NCBI RefSeq assembly: GCF_020176955.2
Contig: NZ_JAIUCZ020000008.1
Coordinates: forward strand, 372,001-436,000
DNA: 64,000 nucleotides
Source: Nocardia sp. alder85J
GTDB lineage: Bacteria > Actinomycetota > Actinomycetes > Mycobacteriales > Mycobacteriaceae
Direction: 5' to 3'
Shown: piece by piece, positions 23,956 to 32,075 of the stretch
How the letters are laid out: every line of letters begins with the position of its first letter
How positions within the stretch are numbered: the stretch's first letter is position 1
Translations under genes and position numbers: made by a program
The notes under the pieces: model-generated
What the model was told of the DNA's origin: nothing
The model's database searches: none
The model's input: the letters and a program-made list of their open reading frames with translations, nothing else

Positions 23956-25293
23956 TCAGCCGGCGGTGATCAGATCCGGTGGGAGCGGCCGGTCGGCGGC
24001 CAGGTCGCCGAAGAAGGTGGTGGCCCGATCGTGGTCCCACAGCAGCACATTGCCGCTGCCGGACACGTCGGTGAAGCCGCCGATCGGCACCGTCGTCGCC
24101 ACCGTGCCGCCCTTCAGCGCCCAGCCCAGCCGGGCCAGATCCCAGAGGTGATCACCGTTGTTCACCTGCACCGCCCGGGTGGCGCCGTGGGCGAGCGGCC
24201 ACCACCGCAGTGGGTTCGCCAGCGTCGAGGCGCTGCCCGCCTTCTTCAACAGGGCGGTCAGGAACTGGCGCTGATCGTTCATCCGGTCGAGGTCGGCGCG
24301 CGCGGTGGCCCGGCTGCGCACGAAACCCAGTGCCTGCGGGCCGTTCAGATGCTGGCAGCCCGCGGGCAGGTCGATGCCCGCGAGCGGATCGTTCATCGGC
24401 TGCGGCAGGCACATATCGATGCCGCCGACCGCGTCGACCAGCCCGGCGAAACCACCGAAGCCGATCTTCGCGAAATGGTCGATGTGCAGTCCGGTGGCGA
24501 TCTCCACGGTCTGCGACAACAACTTCGGGCCGCCCAGGGCGAACGCGGCGTTGAGCTTGTCGCGGCCGTGGCCCGGAATGCTCACGTAGGAGTCGCGGGG
24601 CAGGCTGACCACCGTCGGCTGCCCCGACTTCGGCAGGTGCACCAGGATGATGGTGTCGCTGCGCTCACCGCCCGCATCCGAGGTGCTGCCGGTGGTGAGC
24701 TGCGCCTCCTGCGCCGCGGTCAGGCCGTCGCGACTGTCCGAACCGGCGAGCAGCCAGTTGGTGCCGGGCGTGTCACCGATCCGGTTCGGATAACCGCCCA
24801 GCGCATCGATGCGGGTCAGCGACGTGTCCAGGTAGATCAGCGCGGCGATCGGCAGCACGATCAGGATCAGCAGCAGGATCAGCAGTCGCCGTCCCCAGCG
24901 TGGCCGCCGTCGCCGTCGCGGCGGGGCCCCCGCATGGCGCGGGGCGTCCGGTGGCGGGTTGCGCCATCCGCGCTGCGGCGGGGGAGGTGGCGGCCGACGG
25001 CCCGCGGTCGGCGGCGCGCCCCGGTTCGGGTCACGCGGCGGCGGCCGGTCGTACCGCTGCTGTGCGGGTGGCGGATTCCGGTGCGGCGGTGGATTTCCCG
25101 AACCCGGCGTCTGCGAATAGGCCAGCGGCGAACCGGTGTTCCGGTCGCGGCGCATGACCTGCGTCGGCTCGGGCGCCGGGCGGGTCGGCGCCTCGTCGGG
25201 ATACTTGTTGTCGGAGGGCGGATACGCACCGGGCGCGCCGGACGGCGACACCCGGCGTGTCCGTGCATTGCGCCTGGGGTCTTCGCCGTTCAT
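23956..25293 (-). CDS. LytR-CpsA-Psr (LCP) family glycopolymer ligase
   Basis: The 445-residue protein has a long Pro/Arg-rich cytoplasmic N-terminus (about residues 1-130), one membrane helix (LLILLLILIVLPIAALIYL) and an extracellular LCP domain. The LCP core is clear: NWLLAGSDSRDG, RSDTIILVHLPKSGQPTVVSLPRDSYVSIPG, DKLNAAFALGGP, GLVDAVGGIDMCLP, and the Arg-containing LGFVRSRATARADLDRMNDQRQFL. LCP enzymes attach polymers such as arabinogalactan to peptidoglycan, consistent with the envelope genes in this window. The ATG at 25293 is preferred over that at 25299 because it lies 8 bases after TAGCAT. Confidence 0.92.
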   Translation of the reverse strand: MNGEDPRRNARTRRVSPSGAPGAYPPSDNKYPDEAPTRPAPEPTQVMRRDRNTGSPLAYSQTPGSGNPPPHRNPPPAQQRYDRPPPRDPNRGAPPTAGRRPPPPPPQRGWRNPPPDAPRHAGAPPRRRRRPRWGRRLLILLLILIVLPIAALIYLDTSLTRIDALGGYPNRIGDTPGTNWLLAGSDSRDGLTAAQEAQLTTGSTSDAGGERSDTIILVHLPKSGQPTVVSLPRDSYVSIPGHGRDKLNAAFALGGPKLLSQTVEIATGLHIDHFAKIGFGGFAGLVDAVGGIDMCLPQPMNDPLAGIDLPAGCQHLNGPQALGFVRSRATARADLDRMNDQRQFLTALLKKAGSASTLANPLRWWPLAHGATRAVQVNNGDHLWDLARLGWALKGGTVATTVPIGGFTDVSGSGNVLLWDHDRATTFFGDLAADRPLPPDLITAG

Positions 25294-25301
25294 CTCCATT
25301 G

Positions 25302-25307
25302 ATGCTA
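25302..25307 (-). promoter_or_regulatory. -10 element for the LCP gene
   Basis: TAGCAT on the minus strand lies 8 bases before the ATG at 25293, consistent with a leaderless transcript. Confidence 0.45.
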
Positions 25308-25391
25308 CTGATGCCGCCGCCGGTGCGGTTCATGTCGAATCGGCGGCGGTGTACGGCGCCCCCGAACGGCGCGGGCGGCGCCCGATTCGGT

Positions 25392-26180
25392 TCAGGGCAG
25401 CCAGGACACGTGGCCGTGCAGGACCGTGTAGCCGATGTAGGCGACGCTGTCGATGGTGGCGTGGGCGAGGATCAGGGGCCAGAGCCGGGTGCTGCGCTGC
25501 CAGAAGCCGCCGAAGATCACACCCATCACCAGGTTGCCGAGCCCGCCGCCGAGGCCCTGGTACAGGTGGTAGCTGCCGCGCAGCAGGGCCGAGGCCAGCA
25601 ACGATCGTCGTGGCGACCAGTCCAGCGCGCGCAGTCGGGTGATCAGGTAGCCGACGACGAGCACCTCCTCGGCCACCGCGTTCGCGATCGCGGACAGCAC
25701 CAGGGCCGGCAGCCGCCACCAGTGGTCACCCAGCGAGGCCGGCACGATGGTGACGCTCAGGCCCAGGGCGTGGGCGATCAGATACAGGGCGAGGCCGGGC
25801 AGTCCGATCACCGCCGCCAGCGCCGCGCCCGGTAGCACGTCGCCGCGCAGCCGCGGGCGGGCGAGGCCGATCAGGCGCGGCCCGATTCCGCTGCGCCACA
25901 GCAGGTACAGACCGAGGGCCGCCCAGCCCAGCAGGCGCAGCGCGCTCAACAGCTGGAACAGCAGGTCGATGGTGGACTCGGTGGCGCGGGACGGGTTCAG
26001 CGCGACTTTCTGCCCGCCGAGGCCGCCGGGCGCCAGCGCGCTCTCCACCAGCGACAGCGCCGCACTCGCACCGCTGAGCCCGAACGTGACGATCAGGACG
26101 ATCACGATCTCCAGCCGGATCGCCGACCGCGGCCGGTCCGGGGCGGGCGCGGGCCACGCCGGCGCGGAATCAGACACCAT
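25392..26180 (-). CDS. CPBP family intramembrane metalloprotease
   Basis: The 262-residue protein has about seven or eight hydrophobic segments. It has the CPBP/Abi (Rce1-like) motifs: the double glutamate in NAVAEEVLVVGYLITRLRAL, an Arg/His motif in LLRGSYHLYQGLGGGLGN, and a final His in ILAHATIDSVAYIGY. Such glutamic-type intramembrane proteases cleave CAAX-like or membrane protein substrates, which cannot be named here. The ATG at 26180 is chosen over a TTG at 26189. It is separated by 36 bases from the DUF2470 gene upstream and may be co-transcribed from the iron-box promoter. Confidence 0.88.
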   Translation of the reverse strand: MVSDSAPAWPAPAPDRPRSAIRLEIVIVLIVTFGLSGASAALSLVESALAPGGLGGQKVALNPSRATESTIDLLFQLLSALRLLGWAALGLYLLWRSGIGPRLIGLARPRLRGDVLPGAALAAVIGLPGLALYLIAHALGLSVTIVPASLGDHWWRLPALVLSAIANAVAEEVLVVGYLITRLRALDWSPRRSLLASALLRGSYHLYQGLGGGLGNLVMGVIFGGFWQRSTRLWPLILAHATIDSVAYIGYTVLHGHVSWLP

Positions 26181-26216
26181 GACCGCCAATCTAGGCGTCC
26201 GATTCGCGGCGCCGGA

Positions 26217-26969
26217 TCACTGGCGGCGCATGCGGTTCAGAAACGGGCAGCCCGCGAGGATGCGCAGGGCGCGCGACAGCGACTCCACGTCCTCGGCCGG
26301 TGCGGCGAAGGGCAGCCGCACGTCGTGGTCCGATTCGGGGCCTTCGACGCGCAGCGTGATGCCCAGGCGATCGATCGCCAGCGGCCGGACCCGGCCGCCG
26401 CGCAGGCGAACCGGCAGATGCCGGGCCAGCGCGGTCACCATCTCCGCGTGATCGCTGTCGATGTGCTGCAACCAGGCCGATTCCAGCTCCCAGAACGGAT
26501 CCGGTGCGGCGGTACGTAATTCGGCCGGGGGTACCGAGACGGCGCCCGCCGCGTCGGCCATCACCGCCGAATCCAGCACCAGCCGCAGCAGCACGGTGGT
26601 GTGGCCGACGTCGAGCAGGGCGGGGTGCGGATATTCCGCGGCCACCTCGGTGGCCAGCGCCCGCTGGGCGAATTCCGGGACGGCCCGCAACCGGCCGCGC
26701 AACCAGATCAGCGCCCGCACCGGTTCCCGCAGCCGCAGCGGGGCCCGGTCGGTGAGTTCCAGCATGGCGGGGGTCCAGGCCGCCGCGGCCGCGGCGGCCC
26801 CCGACTCGGCGGCGACCGCGACCACCGTGTCGCCGCAGGCCCGGACGTGATGCAGCACCGTGGGCACGGGTTCGGTGCCGGGCAGGGCCAGGGTTGCCGT
26901 CCCGGCGCGGGCGCAGGCGCTGCGCACCCGTTCCGCGGCCGAGGGGGTGACGACAGTCGTGTGGCCCAT
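26217..26969 (-). CDS. DUF2470 protein, Rv3839-like, iron-regulated
   Basis: The ATG at 26969 follows GGAGG by 5 bases and gives 250 residues. The C-terminal half is a DUF2470 domain, seen in WLQHIDSDHAEMVTALARHLP and IDRLGITLRVEGPESDHDVRLPFA. This domain also occurs in HugZ-type haem-handling proteins. The N-terminal half (TEPVPTVLHHVRACGDTVVAV) has a pyridoxamine-oxidase-like flavour seen in such proteins. Position matches M. tuberculosis Rv3839, known as an IdeR-regulated gene, and a strong iron box lies 40 bases upstream. A role in iron or haem use is inferred. Confidence 0.82.
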   Translation of the reverse strand: MGHTTVVTPSAAERVRSACARAGTATLALPGTEPVPTVLHHVRACGDTVVAVAAESGAAAAAAAWTPAMLELTDRAPLRLREPVRALIWLRGRLRAVPEFAQRALATEVAAEYPHPALLDVGHTTVLLRLVLDSAVMADAAGAVSVPPAELRTAAPDPFWELESAWLQHIDSDHAEMVTALARHLPVRLRGGRVRPLAIDRLGITLRVEGPESDHDVRLPFAAPAEDVESLSRALRILAGCPFLNRMRRQ

Positions 26970-27008
26970 GCGAACCTCCAGGGATCCGAACCGGTAGTGG
27001 TGCAAGAG

Positions 27009-27027
27009 TTAGGTAAACCTAAGCTAA
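27009..27027 (-). promoter_or_regulatory. IdeR/DtxR iron box
   Basis: TTAGGTAAACCTAAGCTAA matches the 19-base consensus TTAGGTTAGGCTAACCTAA at 15 positions, including both outer half-sites. It sits between two divergent genes, 40 bases above the DUF2470 start and 48 bases before the hypothetical gene at 27075. Iron-loaded IdeR would be expected to repress the DUF2470 gene. Confidence 0.8.
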
Positions 27028-27062
27028 GTGATGGTGGCCGGTCGCGCAAGCATTCCGCTCAT

Positions 27063-27068
27063 TACAGT
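27063..27068 (+). promoter_or_regulatory. -10 element for the 27075 gene
   Basis: TACAGT ends 6 bases before the GTG at 27075, a leaderless arrangement. Confidence 0.45.
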
Positions 27069-27074
27069 CGAAAC

Positions 27075-27656
27075 GTGCCGCACGATTCCGCCCCCGCTCC
27101 CGCCTCGATTCCGCTCCCGCTGGGCCTGCCCGCGATGCCCGCGCGAGCGGCCGCCACGGGCGACGAGCGACCGGCGGCGCCGCTGGGCGGACCGGGTCCG
27201 GCACCTGTCGAGCGGACCGGCGGCGCCGCCGAACGATCCGATGCCGGTGGTGAGCGATCGGATGATCTGATCACCGGGCTGGTACGCGCGGTGACACCGG
27301 TCGCGGTGCCGGTGCTGGACCTCGGGCTGCCGGATGCGCGGATCGCCGACTTCCTGGCCGGGATCGCGCACGCCGACACCGGCTTCGTGGCCCGCACCGA
27401 GTCCGGCGAGCGGGCGCTGGCGGTGCTGGCCGGGACCGCTGCCGCGTTGTGCGGCATGGATATCCGGGCCGCGCTGGCCGCACCCGATGTGACCTTCCTG
27501 CGCGGGCTGCGCCCGGCGGCGGTGCGAGCGGTGCGCGAGGTGTTGCTGGCCGTCGAGTCCGATTCGCCGGAGTCCGTGACACGTGGTGTGGCCGTGCTGA
27601 CGGCCGGTCCGGGCGCGGGCGCCGCACCGCGGCCGGATCCGCCGCGCGGCCAGTAG
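27075..27656 (+). CDS. Hypothetical protein upstream of pheA
   Basis: From the GTG at 27075 the frame codes 193 residues: an Ala/Pro-rich first third, then a compact helical part (LITGLVRAVTPVAVPVLDLGLPDARIADFLAGIAHADTGFVARTESGERALAVL and VTFLRGLRPAAVRAVREVLLAVESDSPESV). It has no signal peptide, and no family was recognised. It is divergent from the iron-regulated DUF2470 gene and ends 10 bases before pheA, but pheA appears to have its own start signal. Confidence 0.65.
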   Translation: MPHDSAPAPASIPLPLGLPAMPARAAATGDERPAAPLGGPGPAPVERTGGAAERSDAGGERSDDLITGLVRAVTPVAVPVLDLGLPDARIADFLAGIAHADTGFVARTESGERALAVLAGTAAALCGMDIRAALAAPDVTFLRGLRPAAVRAVREVLLAVESDSPESVTRGVAVLTAGPGAGAAPRPDPPRGQ

Positions 27657-27659
27657 TGT
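27654..27659 (+). promoter_or_regulatory. -10 element for pheA
   Basis: TAGTGT lies 7 bases before the GTG of pheA. It includes the TAG stop of the preceding gene. Confidence 0.45.
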
Positions 27660-27666
27660 CGTATCC

Positions 27667-28587
27667 GTGCCTCGTATCGCCTACTTCGGGCCGTCGGGAA
27701 CCTTCACCGAGATGGCCCTCGCCAAGCTGGAGGCGACGGGCGCCTTCGACGGCCCCGTCGAACGGATCGCCGCGCCCGGTCAGGGTGCGGCGCTGGAACT
27801 GATCCGGGCCGGGGAGGCCGAGGGCGCGGTGGTGCCCATCGAGAGTTCGGTGGACGGTTCGATCGCCCCCACCCTGGACGCGCTGGCGGTCGGCCCGCGG
27901 TTGCAGATCGTCGCCGAGACCGAGTTGGACGTGGCGTTCACCATCGTCGCGCGGCCCGGGGTGACACTGGCCGAGGTCCGGACCGTCGCCGCCTATCCGG
28001 TCGCGCTGGCGCAGGTCCGGATGTGGCTGGCGCAGTGGCTGCCGCAGGCGCAGTCGTTCACCTCCGCCTCCAACGCCGCCGCGGCCGAGGACGTGCTGCG
28101 CGGCCACGCCGAGGCGGCGGTGTCGACCACCCTGGCCGGTGAGCGGATGGGCCTGGACGTGCTGGCCACCGGCGTCGCCGACTACGACCACGCGGTCACC
28201 CGGTTCGTGCTGGTCACCCGCCCGCGCCCGGCGCCGCCGCCCACCGGCGCCGACCGCACCGCACTGGTGGTGCTGGACCTGCCGAAACAGCCCGGTGCGC
28301 TGATGCGAGCGCTGGACGAATTCGCGGCCCGCGGTGTCGATCTCACCTTCATCGAATCGCGGCCCACCCGGACCGGGATGGGCACCTATCGCTTCTACCT
28401 CGACTGCGTGGGGCATATCGAGGACACCGCGGTGGCCGAGGCGCTGAAGGCGCTGCACCGCACCGCCGGTGCGATCCGCTACCTGGGATCGTGGCCGGCC
28501 GGCTCGCCCAGCGGTACGCCGCCGCCGCCGGACGAACCGTCGGCGGTCTGGTTGGCGGATCTGAAGAAGGGGGTGACGGACCTGTGA
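27667..28587 (+). CDS. pheA: Prephenate dehydratase
   Basis: The 306-residue protein has a catalytic domain beginning RIAYFGPSGTFTEMAL, with VVPIESSVDGSIAPTLD and the closing TRF motif (HAVTRFVLV, near residue 180). It is followed by an ACT regulatory domain (VVLDLPKQPGALMRALDEFAARGVDLTFIESRPTR) holding the ESRP motif for phenylalanine binding. It makes phenylpyruvate from prephenate and is expected to be inhibited by phenylalanine. Its stop overlaps the next GTG by 4 bases. The order pheA plus phosphoglycerate-mutase-like gene matches Rv3838c-Rv3837c. Confidence 0.96.
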   Translation: MPRIAYFGPSGTFTEMALAKLEATGAFDGPVERIAAPGQGAALELIRAGEAEGAVVPIESSVDGSIAPTLDALAVGPRLQIVAETELDVAFTIVARPGVTLAEVRTVAAYPVALAQVRMWLAQWLPQAQSFTSASNAAAAEDVLRGHAEAAVSTTLAGERMGLDVLATGVADYDHAVTRFVLVTRPRPAPPPTGADRTALVVLDLPKQPGALMRALDEFAARGVDLTFIESRPTRTGMGTYRFYLDCVGHIEDTAVAEALKALHRTAGAIRYLGSWPAGSPSGTPPPPDEPSAVWLADLKKGVTDL

Positions 28588-29294
28588 CGGGAAAGCTGAT
28601 CCTGGTTCGGCACGGTGAGACCGAGGGCAACGTCGCGAAACTGCTGGACACCCGATTGCCCGGCCTGCCGTTGACCGAACGTGGCGTGGCACAGGCGAAG
28701 TCGTTCGCCGCCGGCCTGCCCTCGCCGCCGCGGCGGCTGTTCTGCTCCGCGGCGCTGCGGGCCCGGCAGACCGCGAGCTGTATCGAATCGGTGACCGGGG
28801 TGCCGGCCGAGGTGCTCGACGACGTGCACGAGGTGCAGGTCGGCGACCTGGAGGGCGAGGGCACCGACGCGGCGCACGACACCTTCCAGGAGATCTACCA
28901 CGCCTGGCATCTCGGCGAGCTGGACGTCCGCGTGCCCGGTGGGGAGTCCGGGCAGGAGGTACTGGACCGGTATCTGCCGGTGGTGGAGCGGTTGCGGACC
29001 ACGCTGCTGACCCCGGCGGCGGTGGACGCGGATCCGATGCCGGGCGATGTGCTGCTGGTCAGCCACGGTGCCGCGATCCGGCTGGTGGCCCGCGCGATCG
29101 GCGGCATGGCGCCGCCGTTCACCACCCACAACCATCTGGACAACACCGAGACGGTGGAACTGCTGCCGCGCTATCTGGACGGGGCACCCGACGGGACCCC
29201 GGAGTTCCGCGGCTGGGACTGCGTCCGCTGGGGCCGCTACACCCCGCCGTTCGGCGCCGATGTGGAGCCCGCGGTCGACGATCCGATGGGCTGA
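28584..29294 (+). CDS. Histidine phosphatase family protein, Rv3837c-like
   Basis: The 236-residue protein starts VTGKLILVRHGETEGN with the catalytic RHG at residues 9-11. It has the second Arg region FCSAALRARQTASCIES, the acid Glu in the VLDDVHEVQVGDLEGE segment and the second catalytic histidine in LLVSHGAAIR. It belongs to the broad phosphoglycerate-mutase-like class; the physiological substrate is unknown. Overlap with pheA (GTGA) makes a two-gene operon. Its last 58 bases overlap the convergent espG frame. Confidence 0.88.
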   Translation: MTGKLILVRHGETEGNVAKLLDTRLPGLPLTERGVAQAKSFAAGLPSPPRRLFCSAALRARQTASCIESVTGVPAEVLDDVHEVQVGDLEGEGTDAAHDTFQEIYHAWHLGELDVRVPGGESGQEVLDRYLPVVERLRTTLLTPAAVDADPMPGDVLLVSHGAAIRLVARAIGGMAPPFTTHNHLDNTETVELLPRYLDGAPDGTPEFRGWDCVRWGRYTPPFGADVEPAVDDPMG

Positions 29295-30121
29295 CCGGTG
29301 CGGCCCGCCGGCCCGAAACCGGTGCGCAGCGGCAGCCGGTCGATCAGATCCTTGACGGCGGTGCGCAACCGGGCCGGGGTGCCGGCGGCCAGCGAGGTCC
29401 ACGGCACCCCGTCGTGGGCGTGCGTGGTGGTGCCGAGGAACCGCCCGTTGCGGGTGTTGTAGACCGCGACCGTGCCGTCGCTGATCTCGCGGGTGCCCTC
29501 GCCGTACACCACGCCCACCACCGAGGCGTGCGAATGGATCTCGACCAGCGCCGTGGCCAGGGTGCGGGCGTCGCGGGCCGGGGTGCAGGCCCGGGTGAGC
29601 CGCTCGGTGGTGGCGTCGACATCGGCGGTGTCGCGCAGGATCGTCTTCAGGTCCGTGGTGAGCGCGTTCGTGCCGGAGATCTCCAGCGGTTCGGCCGGGC
29701 CCAGCGCCGCCAGCACGGTGCCGGGCAGATCGTGGGTCGCCTCGTCGACGACGTACGAGTCCGGCCCGCGCAACACCACCGCCACGAGTTCGTCGCCGCG
29801 CGCCACGCAGCAGCGGTTCACCCGGTCGCCGACGTACCAGCGGACGGCCAGCACCCAGTGCGGGAGGTACAGCGCGCGCAGCCGATCGACCAGATCCCGG
29901 TGCACCATTTCCTCGTCCAGCAGGCCGCGCTCGGTCAGCGACGCCGCGGCCGCGGCCATTGCCGCATCGTGCGCGGTGATGTGGTCGTAGCGCCCGATCG
30001 CATCCAGTACCACCGGGACCTCGTCGATCCGCAACAGCTCCAGCAGGTACTGCATCTCGTCCAGCGACAATTCGACCGGCCCGAGGGCGGCCGGGCCGCG
30101 GCCGACGCCGAGGACCGTCAC
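29237..30121 (-). CDS. espG: EspG family ESX (type VII) secretion chaperone
   Basis: The 294-residue protein starts directly after the PPE stop with no gap (GTG at 30121). It shows the EspG pattern: VELSLDEMQYLLELLRIDEVPVVLDAIGRYD near the start, WVLAVRWYVGDRVNRCCVARGDELVAVVLRG in the middle and GVVYGEGTREISDGTVAVYNTRNGRFLG near the end. EspG proteins bind the tip of a PE/PPE pair and hold it soluble for export. Its place behind PE and PPE genes supports the call more than similarity alone. The last 33 residues (about residue 262 on) are Gly/Ser/Thr-rich and partly antisense to the neighbour. Confidence 0.85.
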   Translation of the reverse strand: MTVLGVGRGPAALGPVELSLDEMQYLLELLRIDEVPVVLDAIGRYDHITAHDAAMAAAAASLTERGLLDEEMVHRDLVDRLRALYLPHWVLAVRWYVGDRVNRCCVARGDELVAVVLRGPDSYVVDEATHDLPGTVLAALGPAEPLEISGTNALTTDLKTILRDTADVDATTERLTRACTPARDARTLATALVEIHSHASVVGVVYGEGTREISDGTVAVYNTRNGRFLGTTTHAHDGVPWTSLAAGTPARLRTAVKDLIDRLPLRTGFGPAGRTGQPIGSSTAGSTSAPNGGV

Positions 30122-31306
30122 CTAACGCTCACCGTGCGCCGGATCGGCGCCGATCACCCCGGGCGCGAGGTCGCGTCCGTCGGCGAAGTGCTCGCCGCGC
30201 AGATAGTCCGGACCGTGCCGATCGGCCTCGGACTCCTCCTCCTGGGCCTGATAGCCCAGCAGCGGATTGCCGGCCATGGCCTGTGCCCGGGCCGCGGCCT
30301 GTGGATCCTCGAGGTCGAGGGCGATATCGGTGCCGGTCGCGGCGGCCGGGCCGCCGCCGATCACGCCGCCGGAGCCCCAGCCCTCGGGCAGGCGCAGGGT
30401 GCCGGCGCCGTTGCCGATGCCGACGGAACTGCCGCCGTAGGAGACCGTGCGGGTGACCGCGGCGGGCTGGGCCATGGCGGCGCCGAGCCCGTTCATCATC
30501 ATGGGCGGCATCGAGGCGGAGGGCAGCATCGGCCCCGGCACGGCGCCGGTGGCCGCGCTGATCATGCCACCGGCCACATCACCGGCGGCGGTGGCGCCGG
30601 TGCTCACCACCGTGCCGGCCACCTGGGCCGCCTGGTCGAGGGCGCCGGTGAGGCCCGGATTGCTCAGCGCGGCCTGGGCGCCGGCGACAGCGGCCTGCAC
30701 CGGATCGACCGAGGCGGAATCCTGGAAGGCCCCGTCGACGTCCTGGCCGTCGGCCGAACCCGCGCCGTTGGCGATCGCCGGAGGCAGCGGGAACTGATTC
30801 GGGGTAGTGACGATCGCGGTGGTGGCGGCCTCGTAGGTCTCCATCACCATCGCGGCGCGCAGGTCGATCGCGGCCTTGGCGGCCTCCGCGAGCTCGGCGC
30901 TGCCGTCCAGATCGCCGCCGGAGGCGTGCGCGACCGCGCGGGCGGTGTCGGCGGCCGCGATCTCCGGCAGGCTCGGCATCGCCAGCGAGGCGACGGTGTA
31001 CGCGGTGGCGTTGGAGGCGGCCTTGGCGCCCATGGCCGCGGCCAGCGCGCCCTGCTGCTCGGCCCAGCCGATGAAGCCGGTGAGCCGGCTCAGCGCCGCG
31101 ATGCCGTTGACGCCCTCCAGTCCGGCGCCGAGCTCCGCCAGCACCCGGGCGACGGTGGCGGTGGCGTCCACCCAGGCGCCGGTCAGCGTGCCCCAGGCCG
31201 CCGCGGCGGCCGAGATCGGCACCGCGTGTGCCCCGGTCTCCAGTGCGGCCGAATTGCCCTCGGCCAGCCGGGGCAACCAGAACACCCCGGTGATCCCTGC
31301 GGTCAT
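30122..31306 (-). CDS. PPE family ESX substrate
   Basis: The 394-residue protein begins MTAGITGVFWLPRLAEGNSAALETGAHAVPISAAAAAWGTL. A PPE-type helical bundle follows to about residue 165, including FIGWAEQQGALAAAMG, YTVASLAMPSLPEIAAADTARAVAHA and MVMETYEAATTAIVTTP. The rest is a low-complexity Gly/Ala/Met segment with an AGDVAGGMISAATGAVPGPMLPS stretch and an acidic end. The classical N-terminal Pro-Pro-Glu and the WxG turn are both replaced (LPR; LEG), as may be usual for nocardial members. It should pair with the PE protein encoded 61 bases upstream. Confidence 0.85.
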   Translation of the reverse strand: MTAGITGVFWLPRLAEGNSAALETGAHAVPISAAAAAWGTLTGAWVDATATVARVLAELGAGLEGVNGIAALSRLTGFIGWAEQQGALAAAMGAKAASNATAYTVASLAMPSLPEIAAADTARAVAHASGGDLDGSAELAEAAKAAIDLRAAMVMETYEAATTAIVTTPNQFPLPPAIANGAGSADGQDVDGAFQDSASVDPVQAAVAGAQAALSNPGLTGALDQAAQVAGTVVSTGATAAGDVAGGMISAATGAVPGPMLPSASMPPMMMNGLGAAMAQPAAVTRTVSYGGSSVGIGNGAGTLRLPEGWGSGGVIGGGPAAATGTDIALDLEDPQAAARAQAMAGNPLLGYQAQEEESEADRHGPDYLRGEHFADGRDLAPGVIGADPAHGER

Positions 31307-31367
31307 CGTGTCTCCCCTGAACTCGCTGTGTCCACCCCCGCGCCGATTGTTGCCCCCCGGCCGCGGC

Positions 31368-31679
31368 TCACACCTGGATGGCGGCGATACCGGCGGCGTG
31401 CGCGGCGTCCTGCGCCGCGTACTGGGCCACCTGCTGCCGCAGCATCGCGGCGGCGTGATGTAGTTCGAGAATGCCCTGTGCGATCGAATTGTCGTGGGTG
31501 ACCGCGGCCTGATTGAAGTGGTTGGCGGCCATCAGGGACACCTCTTCGGCACCCGACGGGAGCACATGCGTCACCGGGCCGCTGACGACCGACGTGCCCG
31601 CCAGACGTTCGGCGAGCAGGTCCAGTTCCGCGGCGGCGGCGAGAATCACTTCGGGTTGTACGAGCACATTGCCAACCAT
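31368..31679 (-). CDS. PE family ESX substrate
   Basis: The 103-residue protein consists of just the PE helical hairpin: VLVQPEVILAAAAELDLLAERLAGTSVVSGPVTHVLPSGAEEVSLMAANHF, then a second helix ending VAQYAAQDAAHAAGIAAIQV. The PE pair is in QPEV. YAAQD near the C-terminus is the YxxxD/E export signal of type VII substrates. The alpha-hairpin length and the absence of any extra domain match short PE proteins that act as partners of a PPE. It is the first gene of the PE-PPE-EspG operon. Confidence 0.88.
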   Translation of the reverse strand: MVGNVLVQPEVILAAAAELDLLAERLAGTSVVSGPVTHVLPSGAEEVSLMAANHFNQAAVTHDNSIAQGILELHHAAAMLRQQVAQYAAQDAAHAAGIAAIQV

Positions 31680-31714
31680 TGCCCGAACTCCTTCTCCGAG
31701 GCGGCCTTATAAGA

Positions 31715-32065
31715 CTATCCCCAACCCAGCTCGTGCAGGCGGTCTTCATCGATGCCGAAATAGTGAGCTATTTCATGGATCACGGTGATCGCCACTTCCT
31801 CGACCACCTCGTCCGCGGTGGTGCAGAGGTCGAGGATGGCCTCGCGGTAGATGGTGACGGTATCCGGTAGCGCGCCACCGTAGTTCGAGTCGCGCTCGGT
31901 GAGCGCGATGCCATGGTAGAGACCCAGCAGGTGCGGATCCTCCGGATCGCGCGGCTCGATCAGCACCACCACATTGTCGATGGCGCGGGCCAATTCGGGC
32001 GGGATCAGGTCCAGCGCGTCCGAAACCAGTTCCGCGAAGCGCTGTTCCGACATGGTGACGGGCAC
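31715..32065 (-). CDS. Zincin-like metallopeptidase family protein, Rv3836-like
   Basis: The 116-residue protein has the zinc motif HEIAHYFGID (HExxH plus downstream Asp) near residues 97-106. Upstream are the conserved LYHGIALTERDSNYGGALPDTVTIYREAI strands. This small family (DUF1025-type, minimal zincin fold) is widespread in actinobacteria, with no clear substrate. The start is GTG at 32065 or the ATG four codons later at 32053. It lies 10 bases behind the septum-formation gene and corresponds to Rv3836 in order. Confidence 0.88.
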   Translation of the reverse strand: MPVTMSEQRFAELVSDALDLIPPELARAIDNVVVLIEPRDPEDPHLLGLYHGIALTERDSNYGGALPDTVTIYREAILDLCTTADEVVEEVAITVIHEIAHYFGIDEDRLHELGWG

Positions 32066-32075
32066 GGCCGGCCCG

